Shown: positions 47,792 through 57,612 of the stretch, one piece after another
Numbering within the stretch: the first letter of the stretch is position 1
Layout: each line of letters starts with the position of its first letter
From: Polynucleobacter sp. AP-Kolm-20A-A1
Lineage (GTDB): Bacteria; Pseudomonadota; Gammaproteobacteria; Burkholderiales; Burkholderiaceae
Assembly (NCBI RefSeq): GCF_018688315.1
Contig: NZ_CP061315.1
Span: forward strand, 1,550,001 to 1,614,000
Length of the DNA stretch: 64,000 nucleotides
Reading direction: 5' to 3'
Program-made: the position numbers and the translations under genes
The notes under the pieces: generated by a model
The model's input: only the letters and a program-made list of their open reading frames with translations
What the model was told of the DNA's origin: nothing
Databases searched by the model: none

Positions 47792-48985
47792 TTAAGCATA
47801 ACGGCGTAATCTCAAAGAGAATTCGCGCAAGCTCGTTAAGCCACTATCTTCAGCACGCTGACACCAAGCATGCAACTGAGAAACCAACTGCTCCCTGGTG
47901 GCGCTAGAGCGGCCCCAGATTGCTTGCAGATCACGCCGCATCTCGATCATCTTACGTAACTGAGCGTTACTCGCCATCAACTCTTCGAGGTTTGCTTTTT
48001 CTTGCTCCGTTAAGCGAGATTCATCCTTGCTTAACCAAGTGCGCGCATCTTTTAAATGTGCCGCTAAAACCTGCATATGCTGAACCTCATTATTGAAGAA
48101 GCTGCGCAAGGTCTTACTATAGCGCGCCATGATTTCATAACGATTTGCAATGATCGCTTCGAGTGTTGTTTGATCTGCAGGACGTAAATCGCTCAACACT
48201 GGTTTAGGTGGAGTCTTTTTCACGGTAGCTAAACCCACTGCGCTCATGATTTGGATATACATCCAACCAATGTCAAACTCATACCACTTGTTTGATAACT
48301 TCGCGCTAGTTGCAAAGGTGTGATGATTGTTGTGCAATTCTTCACCGCCAATCAAAATGCCCCAAGGAAAAATATTGGTAGAAGCATCTTCGCAATCGAA
48401 ATTGCGATAACCCCAGTAGTGGCCAATGCCATTGATCACACCAGCAGCAGTGATTGGGATCCACAGCATTTGCACAGCCCATACTGTTAGCCCTATGCCA
48501 CCGAATAAAAATACGTCAATGATGAGCATGATGGCAACGCCCTGCCAAGAAAACTTGGAGTAAACATTGCGCTCAATCCAGTCGTCCGGAGTGCCGTGTC
48601 CAAACTTATCTAAGGTCTCTTGGTTGGCAGCTTCTTTTTTATAAAGCTCAGCGCCCCGAGATAGCACAGTTGTAATTCCTAAAACTTGCGGGCTATGTGG
48701 GTCATCCACTGTTTCGCATTTAGCGTGATGCTTGCGATGAATCGCTGCCCATTCCTTAGTAACCATGCCTGTGGTTAGCCACAGCCAAAGACGGAAGAAA
48801 TGGGAAATGATTGGATGCAGTTCCAAAGCGCGGTGCGCTTGGCAGCGATGCAAAAAAATGGTCACTGCAGCAATGGTGATGTGGGTAGCCACGAGGGTGA
48901 AAACAAGAATCTTCCACCAAGCCCAATCCAAATATCCATTGGCAAGCCAGTGGAGGAATAAATCAAAACCTGAAACTGTATTCAA
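47792..48985 (-). CDS. Fatty acid desaturase (acyl-CoA/acyl-lipid delta-9 type)
   Basis: A 397-residue membrane desaturase. The three histidine boxes are HRCQAH (46-51), HRKHH (83-87) and HNNHH (near 217-221); several membrane spans lie between. It puts a double bond into fatty acids and so may adjust membrane fluidity in the cold. A soluble helical tail of about 130 residues follows the desaturase domain. The start is TTG at 48985; no ribosome site is clear. It follows the RsmB gene by 28 bases. Confidence 0.9.
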   Translation of the reverse strand: MNTVSGFDLFLHWLANGYLDWAWWKILVFTLVATHITIAAVTIFLHRCQAHRALELHPIISHFFRLWLWLTTGMVTKEWAAIHRKHHAKCETVDDPHSPQVLGITTVLSRGAELYKKEAANQETLDKFGHGTPDDWIERNVYSKFSWQGVAIMLIIDVFLFGGIGLTVWAVQMLWIPITAAGVINGIGHYWGYRNFDCEDASTNIFPWGILIGGEELHNNHHTFATSAKLSNKWYEFDIGWMYIQIMSAVGLATVKKTPPKPVLSDLRPADQTTLEAIIANRYEIMARYSKTLRSFFNNEVQHMQVLAAHLKDARTWLSKDESRLTEQEKANLEELMASNAQLRKMIEMRRDLQAIWGRSSATREQLVSQLHAWCQRAEDSGLTSLREFSLRLRRYA

Positions 48986-49013
48986 AAGGGAATCCCTAAA
49001 GCGGTCTAAAACT

Positions 49014-50573
49014 CTATTTTAGTTCTTTAGGGGCCTTCTTGTTTTTGACCTTAGTCTCTTTTTCTTCGCCTTTTTCTAATGCAGGCAAAGGGGCTGCAGC
49101 TTTCTTTTGAAAAACCGCTCCGAAGAAACCATCCGTTCCATGTATATGTGGCCATAGCTGCCACCAAGGATTATCAAGACTGCATCCCAAAGGTAATTTT
49201 TCCTTTGGAAACAATGGCTTAAGAACTTCTGCCGCTGGAACAGCCTCAAATTGCGGGTGTTTTGCCAGAAAATCCTCGGCGATTGCCTGATTTTCTTGGG
49301 GCAATAGGCTGCAGGTGGCGTAAACCAGGCGTCCGCCTGGCTTTAATAGTCGAGCAGCGGAAGACAGAATGCTCATCTGCTTCTGGTTCAGTTCCAATAC
49401 CCCGGTTGGGGTCTGGCGCCACTTAAGGTCTGGATTGCGGCGTAAGGTACCCATGCCACTGCAAGGGGCATCTACCAGCACGCGGTCAATCTTCCCGGCC
49501 AGGCGCTTGATCTTCGTGTCATTCTCACTATCAATCCAAACTGGGTGTACGTTTGAGAGGCCACTGCGAGCCTGCCTTGGCTTCAAGTTTGCCAAGCGAC
49601 GCTCAGATGTGTCCAAAGCGTATAAACGCCCTGTGGATCGCATTAACGCCCCAATAGCCAAAGTCTTGCCACCAGCGCCAGCGCAAAAATCCACGACCAT
49701 CTCGCCACGTTTAGGAGCGAGCAAGTAAGCCAACAATTGACTGCCTTCATCTTGCACCTCAAACATACCCTCTTTAAAGCCAGTAGTATTTTGCAAGGCA
49801 GGCTTGCCCATGATGCGTACGCCATCCGGCGCGTATGGAGTTGGAATTGCTTGATAGCGACCACCCAATGCATTCATCTGCGCGAGCAACTCTTCACGAT
49901 TGGTTTTCATGGTGTTCGCACGCAAATCCAAAAGTGCTGGATGCATCAAAGATTTTGCAAGTTCTTCACGAGTATCTTCACCTGGATATTGGCCAAATGC
50001 ATCCCACAACCACTCTGGCAAATTGTTGCGCACGAGAGGATTTAAAGCGGCTGGGTCCACCGTTGCAAAACGTTGCAACCACTCGTATTCACCAGGCTTC
50101 AACACATGTGCTAAGTCAGCAATTGCACTCTCAGCACGATTCGCAGAACCCAATCCACCCTCAGATAGAGCGGACAGCAAACCCAATAGAGCTAAGCGTC
50201 TAGCCTGGGATCCTTCACCGCTAGAGGCAAATTGAGAGAACTCATTTTTACGACGCAAAATAGCAAACGCACTCTCTGCAATCAAAGCACGGTCACGATT
50301 TCCAAGTTGCTTCTCTTCTCTGAAATAACGACTGACTACTCGGTCTGCAGGCTGTTCAAAACTCAGCAATTCAGGGAGCAGACGCTCCAGATGAATCGCA
50401 TGCTGTGGCAATGCTTTTGCATTCGAGAAATTCTTTTGACCTTCAGGCGCAATTAAATTTCCGCTGGCGTTACGACGCTCAGGGCGACGCAAAGGATCTT
50501 TCGATTTCGTTGCGTAACTTTTGTGTGGGGCTAGTCTGCTGCCAGATCTGCGGGGTGGACGTTCTGCACTCAT
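49014..50573 (-). CDS. RsmB/NOP-family RNA (cytosine-5) methyltransferase
   Basis: A 519-residue methyltransferase that probably modifies a 16S rRNA cytosine. SAM site CAGAGGKTLAIGALM; catalytic Pro-Cys DAPCSGMGTLRRNPDLKWR and the second cysteine in YATCSLLPQENQ. The first 60 residues are basic and low in complexity, and the last 25 are Lys/Glu-rich; neither tail is needed for the fold. The ATG overlaps the purN stop by four bases, and the desaturase gene follows. Confidence 0.9.
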   Translation of the reverse strand: MSAERPPRRSGSRLAPHKSYATKSKDPLRRPERRNASGNLIAPEGQKNFSNAKALPQHAIHLERLLPELLSFEQPADRVVSRYFREEKQLGNRDRALIAESAFAILRRKNEFSQFASSGEGSQARRLALLGLLSALSEGGLGSANRAESAIADLAHVLKPGEYEWLQRFATVDPAALNPLVRNNLPEWLWDAFGQYPGEDTREELAKSLMHPALLDLRANTMKTNREELLAQMNALGGRYQAIPTPYAPDGVRIMGKPALQNTTGFKEGMFEVQDEGSQLLAYLLAPKRGEMVVDFCAGAGGKTLAIGALMRSTGRLYALDTSERRLANLKPRQARSGLSNVHPVWIDSENDTKIKRLAGKIDRVLVDAPCSGMGTLRRNPDLKWRQTPTGVLELNQKQMSILSSAARLLKPGGRLVYATCSLLPQENQAIAEDFLAKHPQFEAVPAAEVLKPLFPKEKLPLGCSLDNPWWQLWPHIHGTDGFFGAVFQKKAAAPLPALEKGEEKETKVKNKKAPKELK

Positions 50574-51199
50574 AATTTAAAAAATTGCGACTCCGGGGGT
50601 TGTAACTTCACTTGATTACCTTCTATTCGCAATCGTCCATCGAGGAACCATTTTACGGCCCGCGGGTAAATTTGATGCTCAGCCGTCAAAACACGGGCTG
50701 CCAAGGTATCCGCATCATCCCCTTCCAACACCGGAACTGAGGCCTGACAAATAATTGGTCCCTCATCTACGCCCTCATTCACAAAATGGACTGTAGCGCC
50801 GTGCTCCTTCACACCAGCCTCTAAGGCACGCTCATGGGTGTGCAAACCGGGGAATGCAGGCAATAGGGCAGGATGGATATTGATTAATCGCCCCTCAAAA
50901 TGACGGATAAAGCTTGGGGTCAAAATTCTCATAAAGCCCGCGAGAACCACCAAATCAGCCCCTAAAGCATCAATCTGCTGGATTAATGCAGCATCAAAGG
51001 ATTCGCGAGTGGCATGCTCCTTATGCTCAATAGCAAAGGCCGGGATACCCTGCGAGCGAGCAAAATCAAGGCCCTTAGCCGCTGAGTGATTCGCTATGAC
51101 CCCGGCAAATGTGACCGGCCATTGCTCTTTTTGAGCTGTTTTGACAATGGCCTCGAAATTAGATCCGCGGCCCGATATTAAGGTGACGATAGAAGGCAT
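50570..51199 (-). CDS. purN: Phosphoribosylglycinamide formyltransferase
   Basis: PurN, about 209 residues, transfers formyl from 10-formyl-THF to GAR in purine synthesis. SGRGSNFEAI at the start; NIHPALLPAFPGLHTHERAL has the catalytic Asn and His, and DEGPIICQ the Asp. The ATG at 51199 is chosen; a GTG two codons earlier is possible. Overlaps rsmB-like gene by four bases; divergent from ribF. Confidence 0.95.
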   Translation of the reverse strand: MPSIVTLISGRGSNFEAIVKTAQKEQWPVTFAGVIANHSAAKGLDFARSQGIPAFAIEHKEHATRESFDAALIQQIDALGADLVVLAGFMRILTPSFIRHFEGRLINIHPALLPAFPGLHTHERALEAGVKEHGATVHFVNEGVDEGPIICQASVPVLEGDDADTLAARVLTAEHQIYPRAVKWFLDGRLRIEGNQVKLQPPESQFFKL

Positions 51200-51238
51200 G
51201 CCCACAATATAATTGATGGCTACCCTGAAAGCGATTTT

Positions 51239-52189
51239 GTGAACGTATTCCGTGGCCCCACCCAGTTTTCTGCAGGACCAGCTTGCGCCCTAACCATCGG
51301 TAATTTCGATGGCGTGCACAGGGGTCATCGCGCCCTGCTCAAGCAGCTGGTGGATGGCGCCAAAGAACGAGGTCTAGTCAGCTGCGTTATGACCTTTGAG
51401 CCACACCCAAAAGAATTCTTTTCCCCTGAACAAGCGCCGCCCCGCATTCTCAACTTGCGTGACAAGTTAGCCGCGCTTGCACAGCTTGGAATTGATCGTG
51501 TAGTGGTTGAGCATTTCAACGCCGCTTTTGCGAAACTCTCGCCAGAAGAGTTTGTTTCAGAAATTATTGTCAAACGTTTAAATGCTAAATGGATTTTGAT
51601 TGGTGATGATTTTTGCTATGGAGCAAAGCGTGCGGGTAATTTTTCCAGCCTAAAAGCGGCCGGTGAAAAATATGGATTTGAAGTTTCCAGTATTCATACC
51701 ATCTCTGAAAATGGAGAACGCATTTCTAGCTCCGCTCTCCGTACAGCACTTGCTCATGGCGATATGGAGCAGGCTGAAAAATTATTAGGTCGCCCGTATG
51801 GAATCTCCGGCCATGTCATTCATGGTCAAAAACTTGGACGTCAACTTGGCTTCCCTACTTTGAACTTGGCAGTAGCAAATCATCTTCATCATCGTAAACC
51901 AGCAAGTACTGGTATCTTCACTGCGCAAGTTCTCGGCTTATCTGACAAACCCCTTCCGGCAGTAGCCAGCCTGGGTGTTAGGCCGACAGTAGAAGATGAA
52001 GGCCGAGTATTGCTTGAAACCCATATCTTTGATTACAACGCAGATGTTTACGGAAAAATTATTACCGTAGAACTATTAGAAAAAATTCGTGACGAGGCGA
52101 AGTACTCTGACCTCGAAACCCTTACAAAAGCGATTGCAGCAGATGCAGCGCATGCCAGAAATTATTTCCAGAAAAAAGCTTATGTCTGA
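51239..52189 (+). CDS. ribF: Bifunctional riboflavin kinase/FAD synthetase
   Basis: RibF, 316 residues. The N-terminal FAD synthetase half has [16 protein letters not shown] with the nucleotidyl-transfer HxGH-like motif; [12 protein letters not shown] separates the parts; the C-terminal riboflavin-kinase domain has FPTLNLA and [18 protein letters not shown]. Start GTG at 51239 from the family N terminus. Its end overlaps ileS by 8 bases. ribF-ileS-lspA is a conserved order. Confidence 0.95.
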   Translation: MNVFRGPTQFSAGPACALTIGNFDGVHRGHRALLKQLVDGAKERGLVSCVMTFEPHPKEFFSPEQAPPRILNLRDKLAALAQLGIDRVVVEHFNAAFAKLSPEEFVSEIIVKRLNAKWILIGDDFCYGAKRAGNFSSLKAAGEKYGFEVSSIHTISENGERISSSALRTALAHGDMEQAEKLLGRPYGISGHVIHGQKLGRQLGFPTLNLAVANHLHHRKPASTGIFTAQVLGLSDKPLPAVASLGVRPTVEDEGRVLLETHIFDYNADVYGKIITVELLEKIRDEAKYSDLETLTKAIAADAAHARNYFQKKAYV

Positions 52190-55043
52190 AAAAGAAAACT
52201 CTTATCCCGTCAATCTTCTAGATACCTCCTTTCCAATGCGAGGAGATCTTGCTAAGCGCGAACCACAATGGGTAGCTGGATGGCAAAAGAATAAGCTTTA
52301 CGAAAAGATTCGTGCAGCGCATGCCAATCAACCGAAATTCATTTTGCATGATGGGCCTCCATATGCGAATGGCGACATTCATATTGGTCATGCCGTGAAT
52401 AAGATTCTGAAAGACATGATTGTGAAGTCTCGCTGGCTCATGGGTTTTGACTCTGTGTATGTACCGGGCTGGGATTGCCATGGCATGCCGATTGAAATTC
52501 AGATTGAAAAAGAATTTGGTAAAAATTTACCGACTGCAGAGGTTCAATCCAAGGCACGTGCGTATGCTCACGTCCAAGTAGAAAAACAAAAGAAAGATTT
52601 TGAGCGCTTAGGGGTATTGGGAGACTGGAACAACCCCTACCTCACCATGAACTTCCGTAACGAGGCTGATGAAATCCGCGCCCTGGGGAAGATTTGGGAT
52701 AAAGGTTACGTCTTCCGCGGCTTAAAACCAGTGAACTGGTGTTTTGATTGCGGCTCCGCTCTTGCTGAAGCTGAAGTGGAATATCAGGATAAAACTGATC
52801 CAACAGTAGATGTCGGTTTTGCGTTTGATGATGCGCAGCGCCCGCAGTTAGCAAAAGCATTTGGATTGGCTGAGCTTCCGAATAAGCCAGGGCAAATTGT
52901 CATTTGGACAACAACTCCTTGGACCATTCCAGCCAACCAAGCCATGAACGTTCACCCAGAGCTTACTTACGCGCTGGTAGATGTTGGCACTAAATTATTA
53001 ATTCTCGCTAAAGACCGTGTAGAAACTTGTTTGCAGGATTACGGCCTAGAAGGCAAAGTGATTGCCACTTGCCAAGGTGCTCAGTTAGCAAATATTTCAT
53101 TCTGGCATCCGCTAGCACCACTGCATGAGGGCTATAAGCGCCTTTCTCCAATCTATCCAGCAGAATATGTAACGCTCGATACAGGTACCGGCGTTGTTCA
53201 CTCCGCGCCCGCATACGGCGAGGAAGACTTTAAGTCCTGCAAAGCAAATAAACTTGCTGATAAAGATATTCTGAACCCAGTGATGGGTAATGGCGTATAT
53301 GCATCATGGCTACCGCTCTTTGCCAATGAATATATCTGGAAAGCAAATCCAAAGATTGTTGAAGCCATGCGTGAAGCAGGAAGCTTGCTGCGCGATAAGA
53401 CCTATACCCACTCATACATGCATTGCTGGCGCCATAAGTCGCCGATCATTTACCGCGCAACCTCACAATGGTTTGCCAGCATGGATAAGAAACCGTCCGA
53501 TGGCAAAGCAAGCTTGCGTGAAACTGCACTAGCCGGTATTGACAGTACTGAGTTCTTCCCCGCTTGGGGTAAGCAGCGCCTCAACAGCATGATTGCCAAT
53601 CGTCCTGACTGGACTTTGTCACGTCAACGTCAATGGGGCGTACCGATGGCTTTCTTTGTTCATAAAGAAAGTGGTGAGCCACATCCACGCACTGTTGAGC
53701 TGCTTGAGGAGATCGCTAAGCGCGTAGAAAAAGAAGGCATTGAAGCTTGGCAAAAATTAGAAGTGACTGATCTGCTTGGCGAAGAAGCTGCGCAATACGA
53801 AAAGAACCGTGACACCTTGGATGTTTGGTTTGACTCTGGCACAACCCATTGGCATGTCATTCGAGGCTCACATCGTGATGAACTCCTAACTGCTGATGCA
53901 GAAACTCCCAATGGTCGTCTGGCGGATCTATATCTTGAGGGTTCAGACCAACACCGTGGTTGGTTCCACTCCTCTCTACTCACTGGCGCCATGCTAGACG
54001 GCAAGCCGCCATACAAAGCACTCTTGACCCACGGCTTTACCGTCGATGGTCAAGGGCGCAAGATGAGCAAGTCCGTAGGTAACGTAATCGCCCCCCAGCA
54101 AGTTGCAGATAAGTTGGGCGCCGAGATCATTCGCTTATGGGTTGCCTCTACCGACTATTCCGGTGAAATGACGATCTCTGATGAGATTCTTAAACGCGTT
54201 ACCGAAAGCTATCGCCGCATTCGCAACACTCTGCGCTTCTTGCTGGCCAATCTTTCAGATTTTGATCCTAGCAAGCACTCCATCCCTACTGAACAATGGC
54301 TTGAGATTGATCGCTATGCCGTTGCGCTTGCCAATCAATTACAAGACGATGTGCAAGCCCACTACAAGGCTTATGAATTCCAGCCGGCAGTGGCACGCAT
54401 GCTCACTTTCTGCTCTGAAGACTTGGGCGGCTTCTATTTGGACATCCTCAAGGATCGTCTTTACACCAGCGCTCCAGACTCACCTGATCGCCGTGCCGCA
54501 CAAAACGCCTTGTTCCACATCACTCGCAATCTATTGAAGTGGTTGTCGCCATTCCTCTCATTTACCGCAGAAGAAGCATGGAAAGATTTTCCCCATGGCT
54601 CAGGAAGCAAGCCTGCTGAATCTATCTTCATGGAAGAATTTAGCGCGTTCCCGCAAATTGCTCATGCTGACGAGTTGCTCGCCAAATGGGCTCGCATTCG
54701 TGAAATTCGTTCAGAGGTTACTAAAGCCATTGAGGTTGAACGTGAAGCAGGCAATGTGGGTTCATCCTTGCAAGCTGAGCTCACCATCAAAGTAGGGGAT
54801 GTGGACTTTGCAATTTTGCATTCGCTAGAAGATGATTTACGCTTTGTCACTATCACCTCAAGCGCCAATATTGAACTCAGCAATGAAGGCTTAGAGGTAT
54901 TGGTACGTGGTAGCCAATACAAGAAATGCGGACGCTGCTGGCATCACACCAAAGATGTTGGTAGTAATGCCGACCATCCAGACCTATGTGGACGTTGCAT
55001 CAGTAATTTATTTGGCAACGGCGATCATCGCTTGTTTGCTTAA
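52182..55043 (+). CDS. ileS: Isoleucyl-tRNA synthetase
   Basis: IleS, 953 residues, class I. HIGH motif HIGH at 67-70 ([12 protein letters not shown]) and KMSKS at 627-631. The editing domain lies between, and the C-terminal zinc site keeps two CxxC pairs (CGRCWHH and CGRCISN). It starts inside the end of ribF at ATG 52182; upstream in-frame ATGs lie wholly inside ribF. Resistance-type IleS2 lacks this end, so this is the housekeeping form. Confidence 0.97.
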   Translation: MSEKENSYPVNLLDTSFPMRGDLAKREPQWVAGWQKNKLYEKIRAAHANQPKFILHDGPPYANGDIHIGHAVNKILKDMIVKSRWLMGFDSVYVPGWDCHGMPIEIQIEKEFGKNLPTAEVQSKARAYAHVQVEKQKKDFERLGVLGDWNNPYLTMNFRNEADEIRALGKIWDKGYVFRGLKPVNWCFDCGSALAEAEVEYQDKTDPTVDVGFAFDDAQRPQLAKAFGLAELPNKPGQIVIWTTTPWTIPANQAMNVHPELTYALVDVGTKLLILAKDRVETCLQDYGLEGKVIATCQGAQLANISFWHPLAPLHEGYKRLSPIYPAEYVTLDTGTGVVHSAPAYGEEDFKSCKANKLADKDILNPVMGNGVYASWLPLFANEYIWKANPKIVEAMREAGSLLRDKTYTHSYMHCWRHKSPIIYRATSQWFASMDKKPSDGKASLRETALAGIDSTEFFPAWGKQRLNSMIANRPDWTLSRQRQWGVPMAFFVHKESGEPHPRTVELLEEIAKRVEKEGIEAWQKLEVTDLLGEEAAQYEKNRDTLDVWFDSGTTHWHVIRGSHRDELLTADAETPNGRLADLYLEGSDQHRGWFHSSLLTGAMLDGKPPYKALLTHGFTVDGQGRKMSKSVGNVIAPQQVADKLGAEIIRLWVASTDYSGEMTISDEILKRVTESYRRIRNTLRFLLANLSDFDPSKHSIPTEQWLEIDRYAVALANQLQDDVQAHYKAYEFQPAVARMLTFCSEDLGGFYLDILKDRLYTSAPDSPDRRAAQNALFHITRNLLKWLSPFLSFTAEEAWKDFPHGSGSKPAESIFMEEFSAFPQIAHADELLAKWARIREIRSEVTKAIEVEREAGNVGSSLQAELTIKVGDVDFAILHSLEDDLRFVTITSSANIELSNEGLEVLVRGSQYKKCGRCWHHTKDVGSNADHPDLCGRCISNLFGNGDHRLFA

Positions 55044-55054
55044 GAGCTACAACA

Positions 55055-55546
55055 ATGAAGAGCCTTTCATTACTTCGTTATCTCGCAATTGCAATCATGA
55101 CGCTTTTGCTTGATCAGCTAAGCAAGTGGTCTGCTCTTAGCAATTTACAAATGGGCGTTCCGGATCCAGTGCTCCCTTTTATGAATTGGCTCCTACTCTT
55201 TAATCCGGGCGCAGCATTTTCATTTTTAGCGCAAGGCTCTGGTTGGCAACGCTGGTTCTTTACCGTTCTGGGTCTAGTGGCCTCTTTTTACATTATTTGG
55301 CTATTACTAAAAAGTCAAAGCGACAAATTACTCTGCGTGGCCTTGAGCCTGATTTTGGGTGGTGCGCTTGGAAATGTATTGGACCGAGTGATGTACGGCG
55401 CCGTAGTGGACTTTATTGATCTGCATTACGCAAATTGGCATTGGCCCGCATTTAATATTGCCGACAGCGCTATCTGCATTGGTGCAGCCCTCATCATTTG
55501 GGGTGAATTACGCAAGTCATTTGGCAAATCCTCTCAATCCCATTAA
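55055..55546 (+). CDS. lspA: Lipoprotein signal peptidase
   Basis: LspA, 163 residues, four membrane spans, cleaves prolipoproteins such as the LivK-type protein here. NPGAAFSFLA and VVDFIDLHYANWHWPAFNIADS hold the catalytic aspartates. Lies 11 bases behind ileS, the usual neighbour. Confidence 0.95.
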   Translation: MKSLSLLRYLAIAIMTLLLDQLSKWSALSNLQMGVPDPVLPFMNWLLLFNPGAAFSFLAQGSGWQRWFFTVLGLVASFYIIWLLLKSQSDKLLCVALSLILGGALGNVLDRVMYGAVVDFIDLHYANWHWPAFNIADSAICIGAALIIWGELRKSFGKSSQSH

Positions 55547-55555
55547 GCTGGCGCC

Positions 55556-56767
55556 ATGCAATCACTTTTAAATAAGAAAATCGTTCTGGGTATCTCTGGT
55601 GGCATTGCAGCCTATAAGGCTCCAGAACTTGCACGCCAACTGATGCAGGAAGGCGCCTCGGTTCAAGTTGTCATGACCGAAGCAGCGCAACAATTTGTTA
55701 CCCCAGTGACCATGCAAGCTTTAACTGGCAATCCCGTTTACTTGAGTCAATGGGATAGCACCGTTCCAAATAATATGGCCCACATTGAGTTATCTCGTGC
55801 TGCAGATGCAATTCTGATTGCGCCTGCAAGCGCTGATCTCATGGCAAAGCTTTCCTTAGGTTTAGCTGATGACTTACTCAGCACGCTTTGCCTGGCAAGA
55901 GATTGTCCTCTCTTGCTCACACCAGCAATGAACAAACAGATGTGGGAGCATGCAGCCACCCAAAGAAGTGTGCAACGCCTTACAGAAGATGGTGTTGCTT
56001 TGCTGGGACCGGCAAGTGGTTTTCAAGCATGCGGTGAGATAGGGTTGGGCAGAATGCTCGAGCCTGCGGAAATCACAGAGCAAGTCATCGCCTTCTTTCA
56101 AAAGAAAACGCTAGCAGGCAAAAAAGTATTGATTACTGCCGGCCCAACTTTTGAGGCAATTGATCCAGTACGTGGAATTACTAACCATAGCTCTGGCAAG
56201 ATGGGCTTTGCAATTGCCCGCGCTGCAATTGAGGCTGGTGCTCAGGTGCATCTCATTGCGGGGCCTTGCGACCTCTCAACACCGCTAGAAGCTACCGGCA
56301 GCATTACTCGTACAGATGTAGTGAGCGCCAAAGAAATGCACGCGGCCACTCTTAGCGCGGCAGACTGCGATGTATTTTTTGCGGTTGCCGCAGTGGCTGA
56401 CTGGGGTATTGCCAAACCAGCCAAGGAAAAAATTAAGCGCCAAGGAAAAGATGCGCCAAGTATTGAATTTTCCGCCAATCCAGACATTCTTCTTGATGTA
56501 GCCAAGACTGTAAAAACCAAAGGCGGCAAGTCTTACCCCTATTGCGTTGGATTTGCAGCAGAATCTACCGACCTAGAAAAACATGCTGATGAAAAGCGTA
56601 AGCGCAAAGGCATCCCGATGATTGTGGGCAATATTGGTCCCGATACCTTTGGCAGCGACCTCAATCAATTATTAGTAATCGATTCTGCTGGCAGCAAAAA
56701 AATTGCTAAGGCAGAAAAGCTGCAATTAGCTCGCCAGCTTATTCAACTAGTTGCCAAGAAAATTTAA
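55556..56767 (+). CDS. coaBC: Bifunctional phosphopantothenoylcysteine decarboxylase/synthase
   Basis: CoaBC, 403 residues, makes 4'-phosphopantetheine from phosphopantothenate and cysteine. N-terminal flavin decarboxylase: [23 protein letters not shown], and the active-site cysteine in [14 protein letters not shown]-terminal synthase from about residue 190: [24 protein letters not shown]. Starts 9 bases after lspA. Confidence 0.95.
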   Translation: MQSLLNKKIVLGISGGIAAYKAPELARQLMQEGASVQVVMTEAAQQFVTPVTMQALTGNPVYLSQWDSTVPNNMAHIELSRAADAILIAPASADLMAKLSLGLADDLLSTLCLARDCPLLLTPAMNKQMWEHAATQRSVQRLTEDGVALLGPASGFQACGEIGLGRMLEPAEITEQVIAFFQKKTLAGKKVLITAGPTFEAIDPVRGITNHSSGKMGFAIARAAIEAGAQVHLIAGPCDLSTPLEATGSITRTDVVSAKEMHAATLSAADCDVFFAVAAVADWGIAKPAKEKIKRQGKDAPSIEFSANPDILLDVAKTVKTKGGKSYPYCVGFAAESTDLEKHADEKRKRKGIPMIVGNIGPDTFGSDLNQLLVIDSAGSKKIAKAEKLQLARQLIQLVAKKI

Positions 56768-56808
56768 GTAGCACCCCTTTATTTACATTCCCCGCTTTAG
56801 GAAATTTC

Positions 56809-57258
56809 ATGCAATCTCTTCAAGTAAAAATTCTCGATGAACGTATGCGCGACCAGTTGCCAACCTATGGAACGCCTGGAAGTGCAGGCCTAGATCTACG
56901 CGCCTGCATTGATGAAGCAATCGAAATTACTCCCGGTCAAACCATCCTTGTTCCTACAGGCTTGGCAATCTATGTTGAAGATCCGCGCTATGCCGCATTC
57001 ATATTGCCGCGCTCAGGACTAGGCCATAAGCATGGCATCGTACTGGGTAACTTGGTCGGCTTGATTGACTCTGACTATCAAGGTCAATTGATGGTGAGCA
57101 CCTGGAATCGTGGGTCAGCCCCATTCAAGCTCGAGCCCATGGAGCGCTTGGCGCAATTAGTTGTAATGCCCGTTCAACAGGTGGAGCTCAAAGTAGTGGA
57201 AGAGTTCACCGAGAGTAGTCGTGGCGCAGGCGGCTTTGGCAGCACAGGTAGAGCCTAA
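56809..57258 (+). CDS. dut: Deoxyuridine 5'-triphosphate nucleotidohydrolase
   Basis: Dut, 149 residues, trimeric dUTPase. Motif 1 [10 protein letters not shown], motif 2 [15 protein letters not shown], motif 3 [11 protein letters not shown], motif 4 ERLAQLVV, motif 5 [10 protein letters not shown], all intact. It follows coaBC by 41 bases, the usual coaBC-dut pair. Confidence 0.96.
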   Translation: MQSLQVKILDERMRDQLPTYGTPGSAGLDLRACIDEAIEITPGQTILVPTGLAIYVEDPRYAAFILPRSGLGHKHGIVLGNLVGLIDSDYQGQLMVSTWNRGSAPFKLEPMERLAQLVVMPVQQVELKVVEEFTESSRGAGGFGSTGRA

Positions 57259-57289
57259 GTCAAGTACCTCTAGTGTCCAGATTTTTGGG

Positions 57290-57325
57290 CAAATAAAAAG
57301 ACACCCAAGGGTGGCTTTTTATTTT
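57290..57325. terminator. Shared terminator between dut and a convergent small gene
   Basis: Imperfect stem with CACCC / GGGTG at its centre and one mismatch, flanked by A-run and T-run on both sides. Probably ends both dut and the small gene on the opposite strand. Confidence 0.7.
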
Positions 57326-57337
57326 AAGCAAAAATGC

Positions 57338-57571
57338 TTACTTACGAATGTGCGCTTTACGAGCAGCATCTTGTGACATACCGGCGCCAGCGCCTTCACG
57401 AGACTCTTTTTCTGCAGTAATTTCTTTGCGACGCTCTTTGCAAGAACCAGCAATCTCTTGCAATGCTTTACGTGCACGGGCAGCAGATGCCTTAATGCCT
57501 TTACCGTGAAACTTTTCGTTCTCTGCTTTGTACGTTTCAAAAGCTTCTAATAATTTATCATGATGAGGCAT
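57338..57571 (-). CDS. Small basic protein of unknown function
   Basis: A 77-residue hydrophilic protein, rich in Lys, Ala, Glu and Arg. Residues 1-55 look strongly helical (LLEAFETYKAENEKF then SAARARKALQEI), the end has a Gly/Ala turn and SQDAARKAHIRK. A good AAGGA ribosome site sits about 7 bases before the ATG, and a terminator follows. I do not recognise a family; a nucleic-acid-binding role is only a guess from charge. It stands alone between dut and clpA; the clpA stop is 41 bases away on the same strand, so a link to clpA is possible. Confidence 0.75.
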   Translation of the reverse strand: MPHHDKLLEAFETYKAENEKFHGKGIKASAARARKALQEIAGSCKERRKEITAEKESREGAGAGMSQDAARKAHIRK

Positions 57572-57612
57572 ATTTTCCTTTTTGGGTTGTATTTATTGAA
57601 ATAATGATTTGA

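Noticed and set aside
52089..52181. Extended N terminus for ileS inside ribF
   Set aside because: Family N terminus starts at 52182 ([20 protein letters not shown]); upstream codons read ribF in another frame.
53660..54016. Minus-strand open frame of 118 codons inside ileS
   Set aside because: Opposite a conserved synthetase segment; composition and lack of ribosome site show a shadow frame.
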